DNA of 37,781 nt, from NCBI GenBank assembly GCA_000277445.1, contig AJWJ01000210.1, forward strand, positions 1-37,781, read 5' to 3'. Shown piece by piece: positions 20,901 through 32,612 of this stretch; the first letter of the stretch is position 1; the number at the start of each line of letters is the position of its first letter. Source of the DNA: Polysphondylium violaceum (Eukaryota > Evosea > Eumycetozoa > Dictyosteliales > Dictyosteliaceae). Position numbers and translations under genes: made by a program. The notes under the pieces were generated by a model. The model did no database searches. It saw only the letters and a program-made list of their open reading frames with translations, and was not told the DNA's origin.

Positions 20901-23900
20901 CTCATGCATCTCAAGCAATCCACCAAACTCTTGCTCGCTAAAAAGTTTATTGTCAACATTGCATTCTTTATCAATGATTTGTTGGACATTATGAACCGTG
21001 GCTTCATCTTTAAACTCATCTACAACTATGTGACCGGCCTCGACACCAGCAACAACTCGATGGAAATGACTGAGCTCAAATCTCGTTTCTTTAGAGTGCT
21101 TTCCTTATCTGACAGCTTTATTGCATTGAATCTTCCAAATACATTTACATTCCCTCCACTCGCCGACGTATACACCACCTTTTACAAAAAGCATTTCATC
21201 ATTGGTCTCTTGCTCCAAGAGGTCTCAGCATGTCTTGCAGCCAAAGAAAAGGATCTTCGTCTCAAGATGGTGCACACTCTTCGTGAGATCATGGCCAAAT
21301 ATGACTTGAATCCTCTCTACAATAGCCAATCGATGAGAGAGAGAATCTGTTCTCTCTATTTCCCCTACGTTTTGATCGTTGTCAATGCATATGACCAAAT
21401 CAGTCGTTTCAGTGCCGACGAACAAAGATCATGGTACATTTGCTTTATCTATGTCATCAAGAACCTCATCAACACCAACGTCATTACCGATTGGTGGAAA
21501 AAGAGACCCAAAAGAACAAGCTTGTCTTTTTCAATCTTCTCCTCAGCGCATTGGGCCTATTCTTGCACAAGAACCCAAAGATCGTTGAAGAAGAAACCCT
21601 CAGTCCTACCCCACTCCCACCTCACATCATCACACCAGACAGCACAGACTCTCCCAAGAGAAAGGACAAAAAGACACCCAAAAACAACAGTAACGGTGGA
21701 CCAAACGTCAGCCAAAAAGAGGGCAACGCCTCAATCTCTAGCAGCGGCAATAGTGTTACTTTAGCCTCACCAGCCAATCGTGACAAGACCAAAGCCCTCA
21801 TTGAGCAAAGCATGTCTAGCAGTATGGGCGGCAGTCAAAAAGCCGAGAGAACCTATTCAATTTGCCAGCAACAAGCCTCTACTCTGGGCACCTCTCTTGG
21901 AAGCTCCTCTGCCACCACTGCAGCACCTGGTGGATCATCACCATTACCAGGACTTCGTTCATTTGCCAACTCGATGACCATTGACCCATCCTTAACACTG
22001 TTTGGAAACGATATTGTCACCTTGATGAATAACAATCTCACCTGTGAAGTCTCTCTCACTGTTCTCAATTGTCTCATTGTCTTTATCAAGGAAAACAAAC
22101 AAGAACTCCTCAAGAATCAACAATCTACCTTTGTCGACATGATTTTCAAAGTCATCCTCAAACTCATCAAACAAGAGCAAGCCCACTCTATCACCAAGGT
22201 CATGTTTACTGTCCTCTCGTCATTGGTCTCTGAGTTTAGAACCACCATCTTTAAGATGAACAACTCTATCTGCTCTGAACTCACCCAGGCCATTTTCGAC
22301 TATTGCAGCAGCAAACACGCCCCCGACCGTCAAATGGGTACCACTCTTATTGTTTTGTTTATCCAAAACAATCTCAAGGAAATGGGTCACTTTTCCAGAA
22401 TGAAGCTCCAGTCCACCGTCTCTATTTCAGAGATTCTCAACAACAGAGAAAAGGAAAATGAAGCCAAAAAGAAAAAGCATATCTCTGTCAATGCCGAAGA
22501 AGAAAAAGAGTTTTACAACTATCTCTATGCAGATTTGGAATCAATCACCAAATATGTCAAACAACTCTGTAACAATAGTCTCTTAAAATCCTCTGTTGTC
22601 ACCAACTCTAAATTCTCAAAGCCTGCCCGTCCCCAAGCCCCCATTGCTCAGCAAATTGATGAACTTAAACAACGTCTCATTGGTGTCATCCACAACAACG
22701 TCCAAATTCAACAATACAGCTATGATCCAGAAATGAAGGCTGATCTCTACTATAGTCTCTCCACGACATTTATCGAAAGTCCTGATCTTCGTATCACATG
22801 GCTCAAGAGTTTGGCAGAGTTTCTCAAAGCAAACTCCAACTATGAAGAAGCCGCCCAAGTATCTATTATCGCTGCCGCACTCGTCAATGGCTATCTCAAA
22901 CTCTTGAATCGTATTCCAAAAGAACTCATGGATGATTTCTCTATTATTTCACCAAACGTTCCCAATGAACTCACCCTCCCAGATCCAACTCTTTTGGAAG
23001 ATGTCGAAGGAGAAATTTGCAAACTTGCCGATTTCACCGAACAAGGTTTTGTCAACCTTCTCAAAGATGCCATCTATGTTCTCAAAAAGGGATCATTCTT
23101 TGAATCCTGTGCCGAAACCTATCGTCTTCTCTTACCAACCTACCAAAGAAATCGTGATTGGCAAAGACAAAGAGACTCTTATCAAGAGTTGGTCATGTTG
23201 TGTAACCAAATCACCATTGAAAACACTGTTAAGCAAAGAATCTTTTCCAACTATTATCGTGTTGCATTCTATTGTCAACAATTAATTCCAGAAATCCATG
23301 GCAAAGAGTATGTCTATAAAGAATTAAATTTCGTTCGTCTCTCTGACCTTTCTGAACGTCTTCAAAAACAATATGGTGATAAATTTGGTGATAAATTTAT
23401 TCATCTCTTACCAAATAACAAACCAGTTGAAGTATCCTCCCTTGATCCAGCTCATCTCTATATTCAAATTGTTTCAGTCGATCCATATCTTGTACCAGAG
23501 GAACTTAAAATTCGCAAAACTCCATTTGAACAAAATACTAATCTTAGTAAGTAGTAATAATTTAATTAATATTATTGTAAACTCTTTTTATTAACTATTT
23601 CTTTATCTATAGATAAATTTATTTTTGAAATTCCATTTACAAAATCCGGTAAAGTTCATGGTGAATCTGTAACTGAACAATGGAAGAAAAAAGTAATTTT
23701 AACAACCCAATCCTACTTCCCATACATGAAAAAGAGATTACTCATTATAAAGAAAGAAGAAATTGAACTTACTCCAATTGAAGCCTCTATTGAATTGATT
23801 CAAAAGAAAGTCAACGTATTGAGAGCAGAACTCAATTCTAGACCTGCCAATACCAAAACTCTTCAAATCAATTTACAAGGTTGTCTCTTATTACAAGTTA

Positions 23901-24199
23901 ACGCTGGTCCATTGGCTATTTGTTCATCATTCCTCTCGGAAAAAGAATATTCCAAACACAATGCTGAACATATTACCAAGTTACAAGAGGTCATGAGAGA
24001 ATTTACAAACGTATTGGAATTCTCTCTTAAATTCAATCATGAATTGACAAAAGACTCTGAAGGTGGTTCTGAATTACAAGAACAATTAACCATTGGATAT
24101 AATCAATTTAGAGAAAAAGTCTCTGAATACGTCCAACTTTCAAATGAAGTTGAAGACTTGTCCATTAATATTAATCCATTGGCTTTAACTCATAATTAA
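17947..24199 (+). CDS. DOCK-family (zizimin-like) Rho/Rac/Cdc42 guanine-nucleotide exchange factor, frame interrupted once
   Basis: Exons 17947-18767, 18826-19000, 19074-23546 and 23613-24199 (introns of 58, 72/73 and 66 nt, GTAAGT...AG) give about 2,018 residues if one frame change is allowed. After a Ser/Asn-rich head, residues about 270-335 match the DOCK-C/D N-terminal block (EFEPFFGRMFLFD). A C2-type DHR-1 lies at about 585-760 (TNLLYFYPKSVNL). The catalytic DHR-2 covers about 1550-2000 (FIFEIPFTKSGKVHG, EQWKKKVILTTQSYFPY, PIEASIELI), with the lobe C segment LQGCLLLQVNAGPL holding the probable nucleotide-sensor Val near 1919. DHR-2 loads GTP on Rho-family GTPases. No PH or SH3 domain was seen, so it resembles the zizimin/DOCK-C/D side rather than the ELMO-binding DOCK-A/B side. 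At the A-run 21498-21502 the frame shifts by -1; conserved-looking sequence runs straight through (WWKK then ETQKNKLVFF), so a one-base indel is likeliest. Confidence 0.85.
21498..21502 (+). other. Frame interruption at an A5 run in the DOCK gene
   Basis: Reading TGG TGG AAA AAG in the upstream frame, the homologous-looking continuation GAG ACC CAA AAG is in the -1 frame. A sixth A, or a -1 slip on AAA AAG, would join them. No GT-AG intron fits the few bases concerned. Each frame is long and DOCK-like on its own side (about 800 residues upstream, about 680 downstream). Confidence 0.8.
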
Positions 24200-24544
24200 A
24201 AATAAAAAAATTTGTAGTATTATAATTAAAATTTAACTGATGTGTTTGTTATTTATCTATCATAAGGTTGTAATAGTGAATTCAAATAATTATATAAAAA
24301 CTTGATTGTTTTAAAATAAATAGAAAATAAGGGAATAATTATTCCAACTTTATTTATATAGACACTATTGTTTCTCAATAGTTTGTACACATACATCTCA
24401 CAATTCAACTCATCATCGTCATGTTTGTGTTGATATTGTTTTGGTTGGTGGATAATAATGTTGTCGTTAAGTTGTTGATTTGGTTGTGAATAATTATTGT
24501 TTTGTTATTTTTTTGTGTTCTTCTTTTTACATGTAATTTTAATA
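24200..24544. other. Intergenic region between convergent genes
   Basis: The 3' ends of the DOCK (+) and IQ/WW (-) genes face each other. Poly(A)-like AATAAA signals occur on both strands. ACTATTG (24364-24370) and CAATAGT (24376-24382) form a 7-bp hairpin with a 5-nt loop, possibly tied to 3'-end formation. No gene was found. Confidence 0.5.
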
Positions 24545-27203
24545 TCATACAATGCGATTTGCACTGCTTTTCCTATATAGAAAAGAATAGGGTATGATTA
24601 TTTTCTTTTTTGAAGACTTTTTATCTTTTTTAGAAGATGATGAGGATGAAGATGCAGCATTTGCATCTTTTTCTAAAATCTTTTTCTCTACCAAATCTTG
24701 TTTTGATGGTCTCTTTTTCAAAAATAAACTTAAAACTCCGCCAATTCTTTTCTTTTCCTCTGGAACTAAAACAGTGTCGACTGGTTTCTCCCAACGAATA
24801 GTGTCAGAGTCTGCATGATAATAATATTTGATTCCATCTTTTGAAAACTGTTCTTCCCAAACAATTTTAGTACCTTTACTAGATGTTGTTGTGATAACTG
24901 TTGGTGGTAAGGAAGGTGGAGGTAGATTATTTAATCCAGTTGTTGGAGGTGGTAAATTATTATTACCAAACGCAGCTGGTGGAGGTGGTAAATTACCATT
25001 GCTCATATTCATTGTTGCTGGGGGAGGTGGTGGTAAGTTGTTGAATGCTGCTGGGGGAGGTGGTAAAGTACCATTACTCATATTAATTGTTGATGGTGGT
25101 GGTGGTAAGAAACCTCCACTCATGTTGATTGGGGGTGGTGGTAAACTATTGTTATTGAGTATGGGTGGTGGGAGACCAGAGATAGGTGGTGAAGTATATT
25201 CAAATGCTTCTCTTTCATCCCAAACTGTCTTGTTTAATTGTTGGTTATGATAATATTTCTTTCCTTCTGGTGTTGAGAATTCCCTCCAACCTGGTTTAAT
25301 CTTTTTAGTTGTTGTATTATTATTATTTAAAACTGGAGGTGGTATATTGTTATTATTATTATGATTATTTACTATTGGTACATTATTATATTCTACAGCT
25401 TCACTTTCATTCCAAACAGTTTTATCAAGCTCTTTGTTATGATAATATTTCTTTCCTTCTGGTGTTGAAAATTCTCTCCAACCTGGTTTCAATTTCTTTG
25501 TTGGAGCATTTACTGGTGGAAGATTAATTGGTGGTAAACTATTATTAATACTCTTTATATTTGGTAAAGCAAAAGGTGGAGGAAGATTGTTATTATTATT
25601 TGGTGGTGCTTGTTTTGAAACGGGGAATGGAGGTGGAAAGTTGTTGGATGGTGGTGGTAAGTTACTATTATTATTATTACAAAATGCAGGAGGTGGTGGT
25701 AAACTACTGCTATTGAATGAAGCAGGTGGTGGTAAGACAGCACTATTTACAGAGGGTGGTGGAATATCAATAGGAGGAAGAGTAAAAGGTGGTGTGGTGA
25801 CTTTAGATCTATTTGGTGCTTGACCACTATTGACAGATGGAAGTGGTGGTGATGGTGGTTTGGTAAATGATGATGTAGAGGTGATTGGAAGTTTTCCAGC
25901 AGATTTTGAAATACCAGCAGAGATTTGTGATATTGATGGTGGGATTTTGAACCCTGTTGGTGGTGGTAAATTTGATGATGTTGGTGGAGGTGGTAATGAA
26001 ATCTCTCCATCATTCATCATTGGTGGTGGTGGTAAATTGATATTATTAATGGGTGGTGGAAAATCCATCATAGGTAGTGGTAAATTCATAGTGTCGTTGT
26101 TGGAGAATGGTATTGGAGGTGGTAAAGTGTCGACTGAGGGTGGGGGAGGAAGATCATTGCTTCCAAATACACTCAGACTTGAGCTCTTCTTTTTCAAAAA
26201 CATGGGTGAAGGGAAAGCAGGTTTCTCCTCTGCTGGTGGTGGGGTTGATGGATTAAATGTACTCTTTCTAAGAGCTTGAGGTGAGAAAAATGGTTTTGAT
26301 TCAAGTTTGGGTGATTGTTCAGTTGGTGATGCATTTGCAACAATAGTTTTTCTCAATCCACTGGGAGAAGGGAAAGATGTAGTTGGCTCACTACCTCCAC
26401 TAGGTTTATTGTCCTCCATCATACCTGTAGAACCACGTAATTTTCCAAGTCCTTCTGGTGAACCAATACTATGTCTGTTTTCTTTTAATAATGGTCTTGA
26501 TTTAAGGGTAATTTGTGATGGATCAAACATTGGGATGGCTGGCATTGCACCACCCATATTAACTAATTTTGGACCGGCTGGAGCTGGTGTTGGTGTTGAT
26601 CCTTCTTCACCAGTATTTTCACCGCCCTCTTCGCTTGTTATTGGTGCAACAATAGCAATATCTTTACTCTCAACCTTGACACCTCTTGTAGGTCTTTTTC
26701 TACCTGGTGCTCCTCTAGTTTTCTTTATCTAAATATTTTAATAATATGATCTCCATTAGTCGGTGGCCAAATAATTATCTACTATTAAACACAATAACAA
26801 TACATACGATTTCTATAGAAGGAGAAATAGGAGGTGGAGCATCTCTAAGCCATCTTGTTTCCTCGTATAACTTTTTATATAACTTTCTAGCTTTAAAACC
26901 TTTAAACCATTTTTGGATGATTACAATTGACTTTAATGTGATAATATAACTCTTTCTATCTTGATAACCTCTCCACAAAGCTTGAATTTTAATTGCAGAG
27001 GCCTCCAATGTTTGTGTATCTTGATCACTACCGCCATTGTGGGGTGTTGATGCACCACTATTATTTTCACTACCAAAATCTGGGGGAGGTGGTAAACTAT
27101 TGATATCAATAGCACTAATATCAGGAATTAATTCATTTTCATTTGTATTTAAATTTGAATCAAATTTATTCCAAGTAGGTATAGGTGGTAAAACATTATT
27201 CAT
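24545..27203 (-). CDS. IQ-motif, polyproline and triple-WW-domain protein
   Basis: Two exons, 27203-26808 and 26728-24545, with a 79-nt phase-0 intron (GTATGT...TAG), give 859 residues. Two IQ motifs sit at about 68-84 (IKIQALWRGYQDRK) and 94-110 (VIIQKWFKGFKARK), predicting calmodulin or EF-hand light-chain binding. The middle (about 330-540) and the stretch before the last WW carry many LPPPP-type repeats, ligands for profilin, EVH1, SH3 or WW domains. Three WW domains follow: two near-identical copies at about 547 and 612 (GWREFSTPEGKKYYHN...KTVW), in which the usual trailing Pro is missing, and a third at about 752 ending WEKP, which has it. The C-terminus is Ser/Lys-rich and basic. The make-up suggests an adaptor linking Ca2+/calmodulin to proline-rich or actin-assembly partners; that role is inference. 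I do not recognise a named ortholog. Confidence 0.8.
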
Positions 27204-28382
27204 TATTAATTATTACTGTTGCGATTGATAATGATATTGATATTGATTTGATTTGATTGTATTGTGATTGATTTCTCACACAAATACACACACACAATAT
27301 TGCCTTTTATATATTTTTTTAATAATAGTAAATATTATTAAATCTATGTGAGAGTACTGTGCTATGCTATATTACACAGAATAATTTAGAGGAGAGAAAG
27401 AAAAGAAAGAAGAAAAAAAAAAAAAAAAAAAGAATATAATATATTAATTTAAATTGAGATATATTAATTTAATATTAATGACAGGAGCGGAAAAAAGGAA
27501 AAATAGTGTATTATATTGTGATGTCTTTTAGACTAATATAGGGAGGAGTACAAAGTGGAGAGGAATGTAAAAAGTAATGCTTTTCCTAGTGTAAAAAAAT
27601 TATTACCATGAGAAAAAAGAAAAAAACTCTAATCAATGTGAGAGAAGTCTGATCTCTTGATCAATTTTCAGATTCTATCGTAGATAGATTTATTTTTTTT
27701 ATTTTTTATTTTTTTCAAAAAATTTAATTTTTTACGCGTTTTCTTACCAACTGCCATCATATATAACATGATATGTGTTACGATAGGATAGGGATGATGG
27801 TTACTTACTCTATATAGTGGACACTTTCTTATCGCCTATAAACAATATACTACCAACACTTCCTCACACACCCCTAAACGTATCTTTATTGCATCTAATA
27901 ACGGTACTACTCATTTCTACTTTTTTTTTATTCACAATTGTGATACAGAATAAAATAGATAATATTGAGATATACACTTATTGGAATAAACTATCTATTC
28001 AAAAGTGTAAAATGCTTCATTTCAACACGCATCGCACACACCACAAATAATTAAAAAAAATAAAAAAAGAGATAAAAATAGAAACACAACACAAATAAAG
28101 TTGTTGGGATTATTGAAAAAAAAAAAGTAAACGTGGAAATATCAATAAATATCCTAAACATATATATGTTTAAACGAGAACATTTGTAATATGAAAAATA
28201 ATATATGTCTGATCAAAAAGGGACAAAAGGAAAAAAAAAATACATATCTAGATATTTTAATAATCTAAAAAAATTTAAATGAATATTGAATTGAATTTTG
28301 AATTAAACGAAATTAACAAATATTGAATAAAAATATTGAATTGAGATGATATAGTAATAATAATAAAATTATTTATTATAAT
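27204..28382. other. Upstream region of the IQ/WW gene and 3' flank of the prolyl-tRNA synthetase gene
   Basis: AT-rich spacer of 1.2 kb with CA-rich sequence (27280-27300) and an A-run (27412-27431) near the IQ/WW start, and T/A tracts about 27690-27733. CCATCAT and ATGATGG near 27753-27800 are inverted copies that also enclose a TAACA/TGTTA pair, giving a possible hairpin. The only longer open frame starts with GTG and is not supported. No gene is called. Confidence 0.5.
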
Positions 28383-29924
28383 TTAATAACTTCTACCAAA
28401 TAAAGTATATTTGGTTGCTTTTCTATCACAACAGAAACATTTAGTACCTTCTTCAATGGTTGGGATTTTAACGTGTTCTTGACCTTCTAATGGAATACAA
28501 AGAGATTTGGCAGCACCGGTAAGACAGAAACCTTTTTCTTCGTCGGCTTTGTTTTTGGATTCTTCAGAGGATTTCTTTTTGATTTGATCTTCACAGACGA
28601 CTTGTTCGCACCATGGAGCCATGACGAGATGTTTCAAATCAAGAGCTGGAAGGAATTCAGACCATTCTTTAATGTAGGAGACGTGGTTGTTTCTTTCTTG
28701 AACAGCTTTGGCAAAGAGATTCTTTTGAATTTCGTCCAAAAGGGATTGAATGGAAGAGACAAAAGCGTCACCGAGTTCGACGTTGCTCTTGGCAGCGGTA
28801 TCACGACGACAACAGACGACACGGTTGGCAGCGAGATCCTTTGGACCGATTTCAATACGGACTGGAACACCCTTTAATTCCCAATGATTGTATTTGTGAC
28901 CTGGGTTGTAGTTTGGTCTGTCATCAAGATGAGCACGAACACCAGCAGCTTTGAGTTGAGCAACGAGTTCTTTGGCTTTGGCGTCAACGGCAGCAGTGTC
29001 ACCATCCTTAAAGTGGAGTGGGATGACGACGGCTTGGATTGGAGAGATACGTGGTGGGAGGACAAGACCTTTGTCATCACCGTGAACCATAATCATGACA
29101 CCAATGGTACGAGTGGTGAGACCCCAACTGTTTTGCCAGGCGAATGATTTTCCACCTTTATCGTTTTCAAATTCAATGTTGAACATCTTTGAAAAGTTTT
29201 GACCCAAACAGTGAGAGGTGGCAGCTTGAATACCACGACCGTTGGTTGGAATGAAACCTTCGATGGTAGTGGTGTAGAGACCACCGGCAAACTTTTCCTT
29301 TTCGGATTTGACACCCTTGACCATTGGAACGGCCAAAAGATCTTCATAGACACGTCTGTAGAGATCGAGAATAGTGTATACTTCTTGATCGGCTTCTTCT
29401 TTGGTGGAAAAAGCAGTGTGACCCTCTTGCCAGAGGAATTCTCTGCTACGAAGGAATGGGACTGGACGTTTGAATTCCCAACGGACGACATTGACCCATT
29501 GATTGAGTTTTAATGGTAAGTCTCTGTGAGAACGGATCCAATTGGCATAGGCTGGATACATAATAGTCTCTGAAGTTGGACGAATGGCGACTGGATCGGC
29601 CAAAGTGCTGTCACCAGACTTGGTTACCCAAGCAACCTCTGGGGCAAAACCTTCAATGTGATCCTTTTCGGTGGTCAAGGCTTTCTCGCTGACCAACAAT
29701 GGGAAATATGCGTTTTGTACATCGAGTTTCTTGATTTCAGCATCAAAAAAGGCTTGAATTTGTTCCCAGATAGAGTAGGCCCATGGTCTTAAAATATAAC
29801 ATCCACTGATATCATAGTAATCAATCATCTCTGAACGAGTGATTACATTTGTATACCATTCTGAAAAATCTTCCTCTTTCTTTACACCTGCTCCCAATAA
29901 ATTAGCTTTGGTTTGTTTTGACAT
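28383..29924 (-). CDS. proS: Cytosolic prolyl-tRNA synthetase (class II)
   Basis: A single uninterrupted frame of 513 residues starting AAAATGTCA. It charges tRNA-Pro with proline. Class II motif 2 is visible as VVRWEFKRPVPFLRSREF followed by LWQEGHTAF, with RPTSE upstream. Motif 3 falls in GVMIMVHGDDKGLVLPPRIS, after GRGIQAATSHCLGQNFSKMF. The anticodon-binding domain follows (VVIPLHF...RAHLDDRPNYNPGHKYNHWE). The C-terminus carries the eukaryote/archaeal-type Zn-binding end with a CFCC cluster and a terminal Tyr, which marks the cytosolic rather than bacterial-type mitochondrial enzyme. Length fits the free-standing ProRS; it is not fused to glutamyl-tRNA synthetase as in animals and has no bacterial editing insert. 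No introns. Confidence 0.97.
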   Translation of the reverse strand: MSKQTKANLLGAGVKKEEDFSEWYTNVITRSEMIDYYDISGCYILRPWAYSIWEQIQAFFDAEIKKLDVQNAYFPLLVSEKALTTEKDHIEGFAPEVAWVTKSGDSTLADPVAIRPTSETIMYPAYANWIRSHRDLPLKLNQWVNVVRWEFKRPVPFLRSREFLWQEGHTAFSTKEEADQEVYTILDLYRRVYEDLLAVPMVKGVKSEKEKFAGGLYTTTIEGFIPTNGRGIQAATSHCLGQNFSKMFNIEFENDKGGKSFAWQNSWGLTTRTIGVMIMVHGDDKGLVLPPRISPIQAVVIPLHFKDGDTAAVDAKAKELVAQLKAAGVRAHLDDRPNYNPGHKYNHWELKGVPVRIEIGPKDLAANRVVCCRRDTAAKSNVELGDAFVSSIQSLLDEIQKNLFAKAVQERNNHVSYIKEWSEFLPALDLKHLVMAPWCEQVVCEDQIKKKSSEESKNKADEEKGFCLTGAAKSLCIPLEGQEHVKIPTIEEGTKCFCCDRKATKYTLFGRSY

Positions 29925-30999
29925 TTTAAGCTAAAAAAGTATATATAGATATATTCTTTTGAAATGTAAAAAATACGATTATATAGAGTCACTGTCTTTG
30001 TGTGTGATCAGTTTTTTTTCAAATTTTTCTACTTTTTTTTTTTTCAAATTTTTCACAATTTTTTTTTCTCAAGAAAAATCATAGAAGTTCATATTATCTC
30101 TATATAGAATGCATGAAAGATAAACTCCATATCTTTAGCTGTATTATATATATCATTGTCTCATTCCCTTTTAATTCTCAAGAAAAAAATAGTACAAGTA
30201 TACAACCGGGTTGGGGATAGATGTATTGTTCTGTCTTACAAGGTTATGTGAGTCTCAAAGTCCTATCTGTCAAAAGGCCTTAAATATTTGTTTTATTTTT
30301 ATTACTTATAAAAACAAAACAAAAATTTAAAATCTTTTCCAGGATTTATCTAGGTTCTTTGTATAAACACAAACACTACATTACCACACATAATCTCATA
30401 TTATGTTTTTTTTTCTTTAAATTTTTAAAATGGAATGTCCTCTAATCAATTAACTTCTCTAAAGGAAATGGAGAGCAGGTTTGATAATACAGATTAGAAA
30501 TTAGTCTCGGTCCTTTATTTATTCAAAAAAACATGAAAAGTTTTTCAAATGGTAAAAGGCCCTTAAGATGAAATAATGTCATGACATTTTCTTTATACCA
30601 AAGTTTTGTAAAAAAATATGATGGGATTTTTTTTTCTATTTTTTTTTTTTTTCATTTTTTTTTCATTTTTTTTTCATTTATTGATACTAATACTAAAAAC
30701 CTATAAAATAATTCTCATTGGTGTGTGTAAATAATAGTAATTACTATTTCCTTTTTGATATCTCAAAAAATCAATGTGGTAAGTGTGGTGATTTTAAATT
30801 TTTTTTTTACCATTTATGACAAAAAAGGGGTGTGTGAATGATGTAGATTATTAAATAAAATGATAAATCTATAGCTATGGATATTTTTAACAGTGAGTAT
30901 TTAAAATGACTGAGGTTTATTATTTTTTACTTTTTAATCAAACAAATATTGAGGTAATTTATTGTGTAGTGTGTTTAAATAATTAATTTAATAGAGAAA
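29925..30999. promoter_or_regulatory. Divergent intergenic region between the ProRS and first SWEET-like genes
   Basis: Just over 1 kb, very AT-rich with strong T-runs at 30010-30070 and 30628-30680 typical of dictyostelid promoters. A less AT-rich island at about 30204-30285 contains GATAG/CTATC inverted repeats, and another at about 30440-30515 holds CTAATC/GATTAG. Neither has a DUSE or terminal helix, so I do not call an RNA gene. TGTCATGACA is a palindrome near 30580. Confidence 0.45.
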
Positions 31000-32104
31000 A
31001 TGGGTAAAGTTGTTGGTTTACATGGAGATATATATGATGGGGATACCTCATTATTGCTACCATTGGCAGTGATGGGTAATCTTGCTACACTTGGAATGAT
31101 TGTGTGTGGATTGTAAGTATATATAATAGTTTTATTAAATAATTTTTAATAATACTAACATCTCTTATTCTCTAGAGTATTTATACCAAATATTTTACGA
31201 GGTCAAAAGGTTAGTGAGTTTATCGTGCTTACTTATTTAGGAATGATGCCAAGATGCATGATTCATGCATTTTATAGTCTTAGTTTAACCATAGTGGAAG
31301 GTGGGCCGCATATATGGAATGCACCAGTAAATTTCATTGGTGGAGTTGTTGCTTTTTTCTTTGTTTTACTTTGTATCAGAAAGATAAATTATTATAATGT
31401 ATGTGTATTTGATTCTATTTATTTACTCGCCCATACTTGCTTCGATTCTAACGAGACAAATGCAGACAAAAAAAATGGCAGAGAAACTAGTTGTTTTAGC
31501 TATTTTTGTAGTTCTGATTAGCCCTTTAATAATTTTTACAGGTTCTGTACCAATTAGTATCTTTCTTCTTATTCTTACTATTGAAATTCTTTTTGTCTTA
31601 GTACCTTTGCATTTATTAAAAGGAATGAGTCATCAAAAGGATTTATCAGAATTCTATTTACCCATTCCAGTGTCTCTCTTGATCATTTCTTTTATTTACA
31701 TGATTTACGGTTACTATTTCAATTGGGTATACTTTGTTACTCATGTCATCATAGTTTTGGCACCCATAGCAATGATATTGTTTTATTGTACCATGATGTT
31801 CTATACCATTCCAAAGGACAGACAAAAACAACTATCTCAACCTCCCTATCCACTCAATATTGTCAATCCAGACGATAGCAGACCCTTCTCAGACTCTATT
31901 GCACCAAAGCCTATCAACAAACCAATTTCACTTGAAAAGCAAGAATACAAATATCCACAATATACACCATATCCACCTCCAACCCAATATCCCTCCCATC
32001 TCAGACACCCCACTCCAAGCGCAGCAGGTAGTGTTAACCAAGTAAACCCACATCCATACTCATCATACAGCTCTCTATCCAACTACCCCATTGATGAACA
32101 ATAG
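31000..32104 (+). CDS. SWEET-like seven-helix membrane protein, tandem copy 1, with a Pro/Tyr-rich tail
   Basis: Exons 31000-31112, 31176-31398 and 31466-32104 give 324 residues; intron 1 interrupts a codon after its second base and intron 2 is phase 0, the same places as in the two downstream copies. Three hydrophobic segments, a linker segment, then three more follow the SWEET/MtN3 3+1+3 layout. After the first helix comes 'VFIPNILRGQK' where copies 2 and 3 have 'PLIPRLWRG', and the second half has 'FYLPIPVSLLI...YGYYFNW', like the conserved Pro-rich helix of SWEET repeat 2. SWEETs are sugar uniporters in plasma or internal membranes; transport is inferred from fold only. Unlike its neighbours the C-terminus lacks the ELxQIVNGDK block and is a roughly 90-residue Pro/Tyr/Ser-rich cytosolic tail. 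Family assignment is moderate because the sequences are divergent. Confidence 0.7.
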
Positions 32105-32266
32105 GGTGTATTCTAATACCAATTATACTCAAATTAACAAAAAGGAGCAATGTAAATCTTGTTTTCCTTTCATAAATTAAATCTTTTTTTCAATTTACAA
32201 AATAACCATTTTAGCTTTTTTTTATCTAATTATTGTTTTTATTTCCATAAAACTCTAACCACAGAC

Positions 32267-32407
32267 ATGTTTAAAAAGGAAGATTTCAATGCCCCAAAAG
32301 CTAAATTAGAATTAATTCAAATTGTTAATGGTGTTACCCTCAATTCAAATATTTCTTTGTATAAATTAACAAAAATGATGACTTCAATCAAGTATTTTCA
32401 CCCTTGA
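32267..32407 (+). pseudogene. C-terminal fragment of a further SWEET-like copy
   Basis: The frame MFKKEDFNAPKAKLELIQIV then NG closely matches the tail of copy 2 (MEDFNAPNAQLELIQIVNGD), then diverges and ends. No membrane helices precede it: the 160 bp after copy 1 are AT-rich and non-coding. The simplest reading is a relic left by unequal exchange or deletion in the tandem array. Alternatively it is a short 5' coding exon: splicing from GT at 32392 to AG at 32536 would run in frame into copy 2. Confidence 0.6.
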
Positions 32408-32612
32408 TTTATTTTTTAATTATTTTTTTACCCAATGAGAAATTTTGGGGGTGGATCTATTTTTTAATAATTTATTTAATACCACACATATAAAAAAGGG
32501 GAGGTGACAAATTGAATATATATTTTTAATTTACAGAGATTGGCACGAAAGTATAAAAGCAGACAAAAATGAATCTTTCCTAACAACAATTTTATCAAAA
32601 ATAAATTTAAAG

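Noticed and set aside
25830-26732. Glycine-rich plus-strand frames opposite the polyproline gene
   Set aside because: Gly codons are the complement of Pro codons; the repeats explain the open frames.
27817-28050. 77-codon plus frame with a hydrophobic stretch in the spacer
   Set aside because: It opens with GTG rather than ATG, lies in AT-rich spacer, and has no homology or splice context that would supply a start.
30204-30515. Two less AT-rich islands with short inverted repeats as RNA genes
   Set aside because: No DUSE or TATA spacing, only 5-6 bp stems, no closing helix and no recognisable boxes.
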